A DNA stretch of 64,000 bases. Source: Lacinutrix sp. WUR7. GTDB taxonomy: Bacteria; Bacteroidota; Bacteroidia; Flavobacteriales; Flavobacteriaceae. The notes below the pieces were generated by a model, which did no database searches, had not been told where the DNA came from, and saw nothing but the letters and a program-made list of their open reading frames with translations. Positions 1-7,753 of the stretch are shown in pieces. Numbering within the stretch: the stretch's first letter is position 1; each line of letters opens with the position of its first letter. Position numbers and translations under genes: made by a program. The stretch is from NCBI RefSeq assembly GCF_016864015.1, contig NZ_CP045067.1:531001-595000 (forward strand). The letters are read 5' to 3'.

Positions 1-27
1 AGATAGCTTGAGTAATGGTTTTTTCAT
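1..27 (-). CDS. Start of an unknown gene, cut by the window edge
   Basis: Nine codons are visible on the minus strand, reading MKKPLLKLS from an ATG at position 27, with the frame open to the edge. A short lysine-rich start followed by leucines suits the beginning of a signal peptide or membrane anchor. The product cannot be identified from this. It points the same way as tatA, about 270 bp upstream of it, so it could lie downstream in the same direction. Confidence 0.35.
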
Positions 28-299
28 TTTATAAAAATTTAAGGTTAGTCCTTAAATATATGAATTATTCTTAAAAAAAACCTAAAATAAATATCGAACT
101 GATAAATAAACCATGTTAATAATAGCAAACACACATATATAAACTTGTGCATTTGAAGTTTAATAATAGTTCTGAATTTGCGTTAGCGGTAGAAATGGCA
201 TCCTTTTTTTGCTTTCATATATGGCAAAAAAAGACCTGACTGCCGTCAGGCAGGTATAATGCATGACGCGACCCTTGTGGTAACGCCCAAATAATTAAT
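28..299. other. Intergenic region with one structured element
   Basis: No gene is seen here. Positions 28-177 are AT-rich and featureless. Positions 178-290 are clearly richer in G+C and hold the nested inverted repeats described in a separate entry. Confidence 0.5.
178..290. repeat. Nested inverted-repeat element (probable interspersed repeat)
   Basis: An outer pair GCGTTA (180-185) and TAACGC (281-286) encloses two hairpins: CTTTTTTTGC (203-212) with GCAAAAAAAG (224-233), a perfect 10-bp arm, and CCTGAC (235-240) with GTCAGG (245-250). The local base composition differs from the flanks. This looks like an interspersed repeat or a structured RNA. On either strand the first hairpin has only moderate terminator character. 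A genome-wide copy count would decide; none can be made here. Confidence 0.4.
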
Positions 300-587
300 T
301 TATAATTTACGACGTACAGAACCAGTAAAATCTTCTAAATCTTCTTTTACTTTTTTAAGTTCTTCATCCACATCTTTGGTAATGCTGGTGTCGATACCAT
401 TTTTCTCTGCACTTTTGGTTATTTCATGCTTAATATCATTGGTTGCGTCTTTAAGTGTGCGCATACCTTTACCTAAACCTCTAGCGATTTCTGGTATTTT
501 ATCTGCACCAAAAACCATGACCACAACAAATAGTATTAAGACTATTTCTGGGCTGCTAATGAATAAAAATGTTGTTTGTAGTATCAC
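300..587 (-). CDS. tatA: Twin-arginine translocase subunit TatA/TatE family
   Basis: This 95-residue protein has the standard TatA plan: a short N-terminus, one membrane segment at about residues 12-26, the hinge FGADKIPEIARGLGKGMR at about 26-43 with the conserved FG, K and P residues, an amphipathic helix, and a charged C-terminal tail rich in Lys and Glu. TatA multimers form the channel through which TatC delivers folded proteins across the inner membrane. The start is GTG at 587; the next in-frame Met is inside the membrane segment, so GTG is preferred. A -7 box ends only 4 bp before this codon. tatC is not in the window. A likely client, an M15 peptidase with a twin-arginine signal, lies at 20872. 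Confidence 0.9.
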   Translation of the reverse strand: MILQTTFLFISSPEIVLILFVVVMVFGADKIPEIARGLGKGMRTLKDATNDIKHEITKSAEKNGIDTSITKDVDEELKKVKEDLEDFTGSVRRKL

Positions 588-591
588 GGTA

Positions 592-599
592 CAAATATA
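592..599 (-). promoter_or_regulatory. -7 promoter box of tatA
   Basis: The minus strand reads TATATTTG, an exact match to the Bacteroidetes -7 consensus TAnnTTTG. It ends 4 nt before the GTG start, so transcription would begin at or beside the start codon and the mRNA would be leaderless or nearly so. No clear -33 TTG box is seen. Confidence 0.5.
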
Positions 600-621
600 G
601 TGAGATGTTTATTAGAAATAA

Positions 622-651
622 AAAAAGCCGACTGTTAAAAGTCGGCTTTTT
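622..651 (-). terminator. Intrinsic terminator after the M1 aminopeptidase gene
   Basis: Arms AAAAGCCGACT (623-633) and AGTCGGCTTTT (640-650) form a perfect 11-bp stem with a 6-nt loop and T-runs on both strands. It lies 17 bp past the aminopeptidase stop codon and separates that gene from tatA. Confidence 0.85.
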
Positions 652-667
652 AAAAAATATTTTAAAA

Positions 668-2974
668 TTAGTTTCTTACTTCTTTTTTAAATTTGTCGAA
701 TTTGCTTTCCGTTACTTCTCTTGGCCAAGCATTATTTGAAGTATCTACATCTGCTGTTTCTAAATTTGGATCTACTTTAATAGACACAATTTCTTTTTCT
801 GAAGCAATAGCTTTACTAACTTCTTTATCGTTTAATCTCCAGATTTGTGCTGGATATGTAACTGTTTTTGATGTACCATCTGCGTATGTATATTCTGCAA
901 TAATAGGCATTACCAATCCTCCTGGCTTTTCGAAAGTTACTTTATAAAAGAATTTTGGCTCTTTTATTTGTGCTCTTTCTTCTGGAGTAAAGTTATCCAT
1001 TACATACTCATTTAATGTTGGCGAGTTTTCTAAAGCGGATTTACCTTTTAATGTATCATCAAAATCTTCACTTCCTTCTTCTACAAAAAATACTAAAGGT
1101 GGTAAGTCACTTAATTTCATTCCTCTTTGCTCAGCAATTTTTTTAATTTCTGCATTTGGCTCATTAGATACGTAGTATTTTTTCACTTCTTTCACTCCGA
1201 TATCTACGTAGTCTGTAGTATAAAACCAACCTCTCCAGTACCAATCTAAATCGAATGCAGAAGCATCTTCCATTGTTCTAAAGAAATCTTCTGGTGTTGG
1301 GTGTTTAAACATCCATCTTCTTGAGTATTCTCTAAATGCGTAATCAAATAATTCTGGTCCCATTACTGTTTCTCTTAGAATATTAAGAGCTGTTCCTGGC
1401 TTACCATACGCATTGTTACCAAATTGGTACGTATTTAATCCTTTTGTCATGATTGGAGCAATAAAATCTTGATCTCCTCCCATATAGTTTACAATTTTAG
1501 AGGCTGGACCACGACGAGAAGGATATGCTGTTTGTCCTTCTGAAAGTGCACCTGGATACCATTTACCAAAATCTTGTTCTGCTACGTATTGTACAAAAGT
1601 ATTTAGACCTTCGTCCATCCAAGTCCATTGTCTTTCATCACTGTTTACAATCATTGGGAAGAAGTTATGTCCAACCTCATGAATGATTACTGACATCATA
1701 CCAAATTTTGTTCTATCGCTATAGTTACCTTCTGCATCTGGACGACCATAATTCCAGCAAATCATTGGGTATTCCATACCTTGTTGTTTTGCGTGTACTG
1801 AAATTGCTTTGTGGTATGGATAATCGAAAGTCATACGAGAATACGACTTTAATGTACTTGCTACTGCTTTAGTAGACCAATCTTCCCAAAGTGGGTTTCC
1901 TTCTTTTGGGTATAAAGAAACAGCCATTACATCTTTGTTTCCAATTTTAACAGCCATCATATCCCAAATGTACTTTCTTGAAGTAGCAAAACCAAAGTCA
2001 CGAACGTTTTCTGCGTATAGCTTCCAAGTTTTTGTTTTTGTAGATTTTATTTTTTCGGCAGCTTCTGCTTCCGCTTGCGTTACAATTACAACAGGCTCAT
2101 CATAAGATTTTTTTGCTTTCTCGTAACGTTTCATCATTTCTTTAGAAAAGACTTCTTTTCTGTTGGTAAGTTTTCCTGTACCATCTAAAATATGATCTGC
2201 AGGAACGGTGATATTTACTTCAAAGTTTCCGAAAGGTAAAGCAAATTCATCTCTTCCCCAGAACTGTGAGTTTTGCCATCCTTCTACATCGCTATATACT
2301 GCCATTCTTGGGTAGAATTGTGCTATAACGTAGTTTCTATTATCGCTATCTGCAAAGTACTCGTAACCAGATCTTCCTCTTCCGTTTACGTGATCGTTAA
2401 TATTGTACCACCATTTTATAGAGAACGAAAATTTTTGTCCTGTTGCTAATGGTGTTGGTAACTCTACACGCATCATCGTACGATTTATCATGTGCTGTAA
2501 TGCACGACCGCTGGTATCTTTTACTTCTTGAATGTTAAATCCACCATCAAATGCTTCTGTTAAGTATTTGTTTGCAAAACTTCCTGGTGTTTCTGCTGGC
2601 TGTGAAGCATCATCACTAATTAAAGGTGTTTTAGAGTCTTTAGCTCTCATGTTTTGATCTAACTGTACCCAAAGATATTTTAATACGTCTGGAGAATTGT
2701 TAGTATATGTTATGGTTTCATAACCAGATAATTTAGCATTTACATCATCTAATACTAGATCCATTTTGTAATCTGCCTGCTGCTGGTAGTAAGCAGCACC
2801 CGGAGCTCCAGATGCGGTTCTGTACATATTAGGTGTAGAGAACTCATCATAGAGTTGTTTAAATTTGTTGTTGTTTGTGTGGCCTTGCTCTCTTTCTACA
2901 GGTTCTTCTTCTTGGGCGAACACACCAGCAGTAAGAAATAAAGCGGAAAGGAATACGTACTTCAATTTATTCAT
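668..2974 (-). CDS. M1 family metallopeptidase (aminopeptidase N-like), exported
   Basis: The 768-residue product starts with a signal peptide (about residues 1-20, ending VFAQE). The gluzincin motif HEVGHN is at 432-437 and the third zinc ligand is E455 in TWMDEG, giving HExxH-x18-E as in family M1. The substrate-binding GAMEN-like motif is GMEYP at 399-403, a short variant common in bacterial M1 relatives. M1 enzymes remove N-terminal residues from peptides; export suggests nutrient peptide digestion in the periplasm or at the surface. There is no T9SS sorting domain. The upstream neighbour, a DUF6702 gene, is 63 bp away and on the same strand, a pairing I recall as common in flavobacteria; co-transcription is an inference. 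Confidence 0.9.
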   Translation of the reverse strand: MNKLKYVFLSALFLTAGVFAQEEEPVEREQGHTNNNKFKQLYDEFSTPNMYRTASGAPGAAYYQQQADYKMDLVLDDVNAKLSGYETITYTNNSPDVLKYLWVQLDQNMRAKDSKTPLISDDASQPAETPGSFANKYLTEAFDGGFNIQEVKDTSGRALQHMINRTMMRVELPTPLATGQKFSFSIKWWYNINDHVNGRGRSGYEYFADSDNRNYVIAQFYPRMAVYSDVEGWQNSQFWGRDEFALPFGNFEVNITVPADHILDGTGKLTNRKEVFSKEMMKRYEKAKKSYDEPVVIVTQAEAEAAEKIKSTKTKTWKLYAENVRDFGFATSRKYIWDMMAVKIGNKDVMAVSLYPKEGNPLWEDWSTKAVASTLKSYSRMTFDYPYHKAISVHAKQQGMEYPMICWNYGRPDAEGNYSDRTKFGMMSVIIHEVGHNFFPMIVNSDERQWTWMDEGLNTFVQYVAEQDFGKWYPGALSEGQTAYPSRRGPASKIVNYMGGDQDFIAPIMTKGLNTYQFGNNAYGKPGTALNILRETVMGPELFDYAFREYSRRWMFKHPTPEDFFRTMEDASAFDLDWYWRGWFYTTDYVDIGVKEVKKYYVSNEPNAEIKKIAEQRGMKLSDLPPLVFFVEEGSEDFDDTLKGKSALENSPTLNEYVMDNFTPEERAQIKEPKFFYKVTFEKPGGLVMPIIAEYTYADGTSKTVTYPAQIWRLNDKEVSKAIASEKEIVSIKVDPNLETADVDTSNNAWPREVTESKFDKFKKEVRN

Positions 2975-3037
2975 TGGATAAAATTTTGTTAGAAATCATG
3001 CCCAAATTAGTAAAATTTTAAAAATATTAACCATTTT

Positions 3038-3541
3038 TTAATTAAAGTTTAACACGCCTTTGGCATTTCCTTTTCTTAATAGAAGACTTTTATTTTTACC
3101 ATTAATATTGGTTCTAATAATATTTTCTTGCTCTTCAAATAGATCCATTAATACTTTATTGGTTATTTCAAAACGCTTAACCTCTTTAACACCTTCGATT
3201 TCGAGGTAGACAAAAATAATTTCATCTTCATATTCCTTACCTAAATAATGAAACGGTATAAGTTCTCCATTAATTTCTATTTGTATTTTCTCCTTTAGAT
3301 ATCGTTCTACATACATATCAATTGTAGATAATTCATTTTCTATATCTAATGTGATTTTTGCATCATAACGTTCCCGAAGTAATCTTTCAAAATCGTCAAT
3401 AAAAATTCTAGAAGTGATTTGTATTGCTTCTTTTTCTTTTACATATTCTACACTTGTTACACTTACGTAGTATTTATGCATTGTTGTAAATGCCAGCATT
3501 GGTAGTACGAAAAGTAGTAAGGCGATTTTTAGATTCTTCAT
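3038..3541 (-). CDS. DUF6702 family protein, exported
   Basis: The 167-residue product has a signal peptide (about residues 1-20) and then the block MHKYYVSVTSVEYV, which I recognise as the start of the DUF6702 domain. The rest is a single small domain rich in beta strands (ITSRIFIDDFERLLRERYD, IEINGELIPFHYLG, FVYLEIEGV). Its biochemical role is unknown. It ends 63 bp before the M1 aminopeptidase gene on the same strand, so the two may form a transcription unit. The start at 3541 is the only ATG that retains the signal peptide. Confidence 0.7.
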   Translation of the reverse strand: MKNLKIALLLFVLPMLAFTTMHKYYVSVTSVEYVKEKEAIQITSRIFIDDFERLLRERYDAKITLDIENELSTIDMYVERYLKEKIQIEINGELIPFHYLGKEYEDEIIFVYLEIEGVKEVKRFEITNKVLMDLFEEQENIIRTNINGKNKSLLLRKGNAKGVLNFN

Positions 3542-3656
3542 ATTTATTATTGTGTCCGCTTGCGCTGAAGTTATTACGGTGGCGTAAAACGGAAATCTTT
3601 TTTATTAAACGCAAAAGTAATTGATTTTATAGCTTCAAAAAGTATTCCAAAGCAAC

Positions 3657-4430
3657 TTAATCTTCTTTGCTATTCATCATTAATTTATAAGCCGTTAATT
3701 TTTCCTTTAAAAAAACCAAAATTTCTAAATCGTTTTTTCCATTACAGATCTTAGTGAAATTAGCATCCTCTGAAACAAAATAAAAGTAATCCATGATTTT
3801 ATCTTCGTGTAATGGGTTTTCGTAAAATAAATCATTAGAAAATTTCGTTTTCACCTGATACATAAAAACTTCAATCTCATCCAATCTTATTCTATTTTTT
3901 AGCTTTTTTGTTCTTCCACTTATAGCATTTAAAATGGGGTTTAAAGGAATAAAACCACCTCCTGTGGTTGCTTCATTAAGTAATCTTTGGTTATGGGTTT
4001 TTAGTAGTCCTTGATAACTTGGTATACCAAGACTTAACGAGGTTATTGGTTTTCCTTCAACAGCATTTAAATCTGTAATTAAATCTCCGGTTAGCATTTT
4101 ACCTATTACCACTTCGTCTAGCTCATTGACTTGTTCTTCGAGTGTTATTATTATTTTTTTAGACAAAATATGCTCTATACTAATAATCAAAGTTTCTATT
4201 TTGTTTTGAATAGAGGAAACGATCAACGTATCATTCCGTTTTACCGGAATTACAAACTTTCCTTTTGCATTTGTAATAGTGAACTTTTGCGAAGTTTTAT
4301 TTATGATATGGATATTTTCCACATCGCCTATGCTCCTAATTTCACCATGTATTTCAATGGTTTGTGACCAAGAAACACAAATACTAAACAGGCTAAAAAC
4401 AAACAAAATTATATTCTTAATCCTCTTCAT
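3657..4430 (-). CDS. Secreted carboxypeptidase-regulatory-like protein, third of three tandem paralogues
   Basis: The 257-residue protein has a signal peptide (about 1-22), then one beta-sandwich domain like the carboxypeptidase D regulatory domain: EIHGEIRSIG, NIHIINKTSQ, GKFVIPVKRNDTL, then ELDEVVIG at about residue 108. In TonB-dependent SusC-like receptors this same domain and DEVVV motif precede the plug, but here no plug or barrel follows; the remaining 150 residues are an unknown helical region. It overlaps the upstream paralogue by 14 bp, which implies translational coupling. The C-terminal part is the most divergent of the three. Function unknown; a role in envelope protein folding or receptor partnering is only a guess. 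Confidence 0.7.
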   Translation of the reverse strand: MKRIKNIILFVFSLFSICVSWSQTIEIHGEIRSIGDVENIHIINKTSQKFTITNAKGKFVIPVKRNDTLIVSSIQNKIETLIISIEHILSKKIIITLEEQVNELDEVVIGKMLTGDLITDLNAVEGKPITSLSLGIPSYQGLLKTHNQRLLNEATTGGGFIPLNPILNAISGRTKKLKNRIRLDEIEVFMYQVKTKFSNDLFYENPLHEDKIMDYFYFVSEDANFTKICNGKNDLEILVFLKEKLTAYKLMMNSKED

Positions 4431-5214
4431 TTAGCATTTTTAAAAACAGCTTACTTTGCGTTAGCAAAAACTCTAAAAGATGTACTTCGTTTTCTTTTTT
4501 AAGCAATTCATAATCCAATTGATTTACTTCTAAAAAGGCATAGAAAGCTTCCACTTTATCAAATGGAATATTAAAATTATCACTAATATATTTTGGTGCA
4601 TATACATCTGCTAAATCATATATTTTTTTAGCATCTCTTGCCTTTAACTCTTCGTAATTAAGTTTCTTTTTCTTTTTAAAGGAAACGCCAAACAGTTTTA
4701 ATATTTCCATTGGATCAAACCCATTATAAAGCTCTCCTTTCTTCACAAGAACATTATCTGGCTTATTCATTCTAATATCCTCAAAGTCCAAATTATCCAT
4801 GTTTCCCATACTAATGGGAATAGGTTTAAAATAATCTGCATTTTCCACATCTACTACTAATTCTCCCGATAAATTATGAGTAAGAATAACAACTTCATCT
4901 AAAGTATTCACTTCTTCTTTTACTAAAATGGTAACCGTTTTACTTTTAATTATTTCATCACTGATAATTACTTTCACCTCTTTAAACGAAATAGCAGAGA
5001 TAACCAAAACATCCTTTGGTTTTACAGCAATAGTAAACGCTCCATTTACATTTGTAATGACTCCTTTTTTTGAAGTACTATTGTACACATTGATATTTTC
5101 TAAATCTGAAGATTCTGAGACAATCTTACCTTTAATTTCTACAGTTTGTGCCCAAGAGGTTTGTAAACAAATAATTAAAAGAAAAATAAGCTTAATTCCT
5201 GTTTTTTTCTTCAT
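4417..5214 (-). CDS. Secreted carboxypeptidase-regulatory-like protein, second of three tandem paralogues
   Basis: The 265-residue product repeats the plan of its neighbours: signal peptide (about 1-22, ending WAQT), regulatory-like domain (EIKGKIVSESSDLENINVYN, TNVNGAFTIAVKPKD) and the motif LDEVVIL at about residue 105, then a helical tail. The tail holds LYNGFDPMEILKLFGVSF, close to FYNGVDFVKITNWLIKPRF of the first paralogue, and both end with an ELL/LLEFLLTQSKLFL-type helix. The gene overlaps the upstream one by 23 bp and the downstream one by 14 bp. Role unknown. Confidence 0.7.
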   Translation of the reverse strand: MKKKTGIKLIFLLIICLQTSWAQTVEIKGKIVSESSDLENINVYNSTSKKGVITNVNGAFTIAVKPKDVLVISAISFKEVKVIISDEIIKSKTVTILVKEEVNTLDEVVILTHNLSGELVVDVENADYFKPIPISMGNMDNLDFEDIRMNKPDNVLVKKGELYNGFDPMEILKLFGVSFKKKKKLNYEELKARDAKKIYDLADVYAPKYISDNFNIPFDKVEAFYAFLEVNQLDYELLKKENEVHLLEFLLTQSKLFLKMLNEED

Positions 5215-5998
5215 TTAAAAACAATTGACTTTGGGTTACTAAGTATTCTATTAACTGTATGTCTTTTCCAGCATCTAAAAGCCTTTTATCTGTATTGTTT
5301 TTTTCGGCAAAAATAATAAAGGCTTCTACTTTTTCTTTAGGTATTTCAAAATTTGTACTAATAAAATCATTTGTATAGCTGGTCATTAAATCATTAAAAT
5401 TGGAAAACTTTTGGTCGTTTTTATCCTTGCTATTTTTAGATTTGAACCTTGGTTTTATTAACCAATTAGTGATTTTTACAAAATCTACACCATTATAAAA
5501 TTGATCTTTTTTAAGTATCATATTCTCAACTGCAGCGTATTGTGGTTCTGTATATTGAAAGTCTTCTGCATTTTCAACATCAGAATAAATAGCATCTATA
5601 TCTAAATTAAAAGTTCTTAGTTTATTTAAATCTGTAGTTAAGTTACCTGAGAGTCCGAAGGGCAAAATAACAACCTCATCTAAATTATTTATACGTTCTA
5701 CCAAAAAAGCAGTAAGTTGTCTAGAAGCAATAATATCTTCAGTAATCCTTACCATAAAGGTTTTAAACTGTAAAGCGGATATTTCTATTTCATCATTTAA
5801 AGCAACATGTATTTTAAATTCACCATTGCCATCTGTAAAAGTACGGTTGTTTGAAGTTTTGTTGAAAACCACTAAACCATCTACCTCGTTAATTTCAACA
5901 ATAACCTTTCCGTTTATCTCAATTCTATCTAGAGTTTGACCGAATGCAGTATAAGAAATAGATAATAAAAAAGTAAATAATAGTAATAAATGCTTCAT
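5192..5998 (-). CDS. Secreted carboxypeptidase-regulatory-like protein, first of three tandem paralogues
   Basis: This 268-residue protein opens the three-gene unit. It has a signal peptide (about 1-21, ending TAFGQT), a single beta-sandwich of the carboxypeptidase regulatory type (RIEINGKVIVEINEVDGLVV, GNGEFKIHVAL) and LDEVVILPFGLSG at about residue 107, followed by a helical C-terminal region ending in a conserved QLIEYLVTQSQLFL helix. The three genes arose by tandem duplication and have since diverged to low identity, so the copies probably have separate partners. The divergent pepE gene starts 146 bp away, and the promoters of both units must lie in that gap. Confidence 0.7.
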   Translation of the reverse strand: MKHLLLLFTFLLSISYTAFGQTLDRIEINGKVIVEINEVDGLVVFNKTSNNRTFTDGNGEFKIHVALNDEIEISALQFKTFMVRITEDIIASRQLTAFLVERINNLDEVVILPFGLSGNLTTDLNKLRTFNLDIDAIYSDVENAEDFQYTEPQYAAVENMILKKDQFYNGVDFVKITNWLIKPRFKSKNSKDKNDQKFSNFNDLMTSYTNDFISTNFEIPKEKVEAFIIFAEKNNTDKRLLDAGKDIQLIEYLVTQSQLFLNEEKNRN

Positions 5999-6066
5999 AG
6001 TATATGGTTTTACATGTTAAAGAAAAGAATTCAAATCTTAAATAAAATACAATAGCCAATTAAACT

Positions 6067-6096
6067 TTTGTTAAAACTCTTTATTACTTAAATTTA
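6067..6096 (+). promoter_or_regulatory. Promoter of pepE
   Basis: A TTTG at 6067-6070 is followed after 18 bp by TAAATTTA at 6089-6096, one mismatch from TAnnTTTG. Box identity and spacing suit a Bacteroidetes promoter. It would give a leader of about 40 nt before the ATG at 6145. Confidence 0.4.
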
Positions 6097-6144
6097 CAAC
6101 AAATTAATGGAATTTAAAAGACTTCTATTCCTAGAAATACAACC

Positions 6145-6852
6145 ATGAAAAATATTATTATAGCCAGTACTTCTACCATATATGAAAGCGATTATTTAGA
6201 ATACCTTTTAGAAGAATTAGCCCACTTTTTTAAAAATGCCTCTACTATTTTATTTATCCCTTATGCAAGACCTGGCGGAATTTCGCATGACGAATACACC
6301 TTAAAAACAAGTGTAGCTTTTAATAAAATTAACAAACAGATTATTGGTATACATACATTTAAAAATCTAACGGAAGCAATTAATAATGCCGAAGCCATTT
6401 TTGTTGGCGGCGGAAACACCTTTGTTTTAGTAAGTCAGTTACATAGAAATAAATTACTTTCTAGTATAAAAGATGTGGTAGAAAACGGTACGCCATATTT
6501 AGGAACAAGCGCAGGTAGTAATATTTGTGGTCTAACGATGAACACGACTAACGATATGCCAATAGTACAACCACCAAGTTTTAAAACGTTAGGTTTAGTA
6601 CCTTTTAATATCAATCCGCATTATTTAGATCCAGATCCAAACTCTACACATAAAGGAGAGACTCGAGAAACTAGAATTAAAGAATTTCATATTTACAACT
6701 CACAACCAGTTATTGGTTTAAGAGAAGGAAGTTGGTTAGAAGTTAAAGAAAACAGAATAACTTTAAAAGGAAAACTACAAGCTAGAATTTTTGAACACAA
6801 CCAAACACCTTATGAAGTAGAAACAAATACAGACCTTAGTCATTTAAAATAA
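6145..6852 (+). CDS. pepE: Dipeptidase E (peptidase family S51)
   Basis: The 235-residue cytosolic enzyme matches peptidase E, which cleaves Asp-Xaa dipeptides. The nucleophile elbow GTSAGSN places Ser122; Asp137 (TTNDMPI) and His159 (INPHY) complete the expected triad with the same spacing as the E. coli enzyme, whose residues are about two positions lower. The glycine-rich FVGGGNTF segment at 86-93 is the usual substrate-binding loop. Length is normal for the family. It stands alone on the plus strand, with its own promoter and a weak terminator just after the stop. Confidence 0.93.
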   Translation: MKNIIIASTSTIYESDYLEYLLEELAHFFKNASTILFIPYARPGGISHDEYTLKTSVAFNKINKQIIGIHTFKNLTEAINNAEAIFVGGGNTFVLVSQLHRNKLLSSIKDVVENGTPYLGTSAGSNICGLTMNTTNDMPIVQPPSFKTLGLVPFNINPHYLDPDPNSTHKGETRETRIKEFHIYNSQPVIGLREGSWLEVKENRITLKGKLQARIFEHNQTPYEVETNTDLSHLK

Positions 6853-6887
6853 AAAAGCTCTACTATAGGACGAAGCTTTAATTTTTT
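6851..6887 (+). terminator. Weak terminator after pepE
   Basis: Arms AAAGCT (6854-6859) and AGCTTT (6874-6879) with a 14-nt loop precede a six-T run. The text also resembles the hairpin of the first 116-bp repeat that follows, so it may be a decayed further copy of that array. Confidence 0.4.
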
Positions 6888-7504
6888 AAAACAAAAAAGC
6901 TCCATCGTTAGATGAAGCTTTGTGAGCGAGAGACCAGGTTTACTTCGTCTACGCCCTGCATAAACTTCTCACCTTAAATCTTCAATACTAACAAATTTAT
7001 AAAACAAAAAAAGCCTCATCGGTTAAGATAAGGCTTTAAGAGCGAGAGACCAGGTTTACTTCGTCTGCGCTCTGCATAAACTTCTCACCTTAAATCTTCA
7101 ATATTATTAACTCTATAAAACAAAAAAAGCCTCATCGGTTAAGATAAGGCTTTAAGAGCGAGAGACCAGGTTTACTTCGTCTGCGCTCTGCATAAACTTC
7201 TCACCTTAAATCTTCAATACTAACAAATTTATAAAACAAAAAAAGCCTCATCGGTTAAGATAAGGCTTTAAGAGCGAGAGACCAGGTTTACTTCGTCTGC
7301 GCTCTGCATAAACTTCTCACCTTAAATCTTCAATACTAACAAATTTATAAAACAAAAAAAGCCTCATCGGTTAAGATAAGGCTTTAAGAGCGAGAGACCA
7401 GGTTTACTTCGTCTGCGCTCTGCATAAACTTCTCACCTTAAATCTTCAATACTAACAAATTTATAAAACAAAAAAAGCCTCATCGGTTAAGATAAGGCTT
7501 TAAG
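6888..7504 (-). repeat. Five 116-bp tandem repeats downstream of tRNA-Gly
   Basis: Read on the minus strand, each unit contains an intrinsic terminator, an AT-rich spacer, a segment beginning GGTGAGAAGTTTATGCAGAG and then the last 16 nt of the tRNA-Gly gene. The copies of that tRNA tail (plus-strand GCGAGAG) begin at 6926, 7042, 7158, 7274 and 7390, with the true tRNA at 7506, an exact 116-bp period. The four units nearest the tRNA are almost identical; the most distant differs at a dozen positions and has another terminator sequence. Within a unit GTTTA pairs with TAAAC and GAGA with TCTC, so a compact RNA hairpin is possible. No open reading frame runs through the array. It resembles the tyrT (rtT) repeats of E. 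coli in plan, not in sequence. Confidence 0.9.
7470..7501 (-). terminator. Intrinsic terminator of the tRNA-Gly gene
   Basis: On the minus strand AAGCCTTATC pairs with GATGAGGCTT around a TTAACC loop, with one mismatch, followed by seven T. It begins 4 nt after the tRNA 3' end. The same hairpin recurs every 116 bp at about 7354, 7238, 7122 and 7006, and in altered form at about 6894. Confidence 0.8.
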
Positions 7505-7577
7505 AGCGAGAGACCAGGTTCGAACTGGCGACATTCAGCTTGGAAGGCTGACGCTCTACCAACTGAGCTACTCTCGC
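7505..7577 (-). tRNA. tRNA-Gly (anticodon UCC)
   Basis: The minus strand folds as a 73-nt cloverleaf. The acceptor strands are GCGAGAG and CTCTCGC, the D arm has GCTC/GAGC, the anticodon stem TCAGC/GCTGA holds the loop CTTCCAA with anticodon TCC, and the T arm CCAGG-TTCGAAC-CTGG is intact. The discriminator base is U and CCA is not encoded. The gene reads GGA codons (and other GGN by wobble). Confidence 0.95.
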
Positions 7578-7587
7578 ATTCGGATGG

Positions 7588-7595
7588 CAAAATTA
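7588..7595 (-). promoter_or_regulatory. -7 promoter box of the tRNA-Gly gene
   Basis: The minus strand reads TAATTTTG, an exact TAnnTTTG match, ending 10 nt before the mature tRNA 5' end. The short leader suits a tRNA gene. No convincing -33 box is seen. Confidence 0.5.
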
Positions 7596-7721
7596 ATTAT
7601 TTTTATGATATAAAAAAGCTTTTTCAATAAAAATATTATGTTTTTTAACGAGAATAAACAACCTTTTATCGATAAAATATTGTTTCCACTCTGTAAATCA
7701 TACGAATAGGAGCTCACCAAG

Positions 7722-7729
7722 TATTTTTG
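7722..7729 (+). promoter_or_regulatory. -7 promoter box of the giant fibre gene
   Basis: TATTTTTG matches TAnnTTTG and lies 24 bp before the ATG at 7754. It covers an in-frame TTG at 7727, so that codon would be upstream of transcription; this is the main reason for placing the start at 7754. Confidence 0.5.
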
Positions 7730-7753
7730 ATTTTTGAATTTAAAGTCTATAAA

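Noticed and set aside
6888-7504. CRISPR array
   Set aside because: The units are contiguous and nearly identical over the whole 116 bp, with no variable spacers, no short palindromic repeat and no cas gene nearby.
7727-7753. TTG at 7727 as start of the giant gene, adding nine residues
   Set aside because: It overlaps the -7 promoter box, and the nine residues would precede and spoil a perfect signal peptide.
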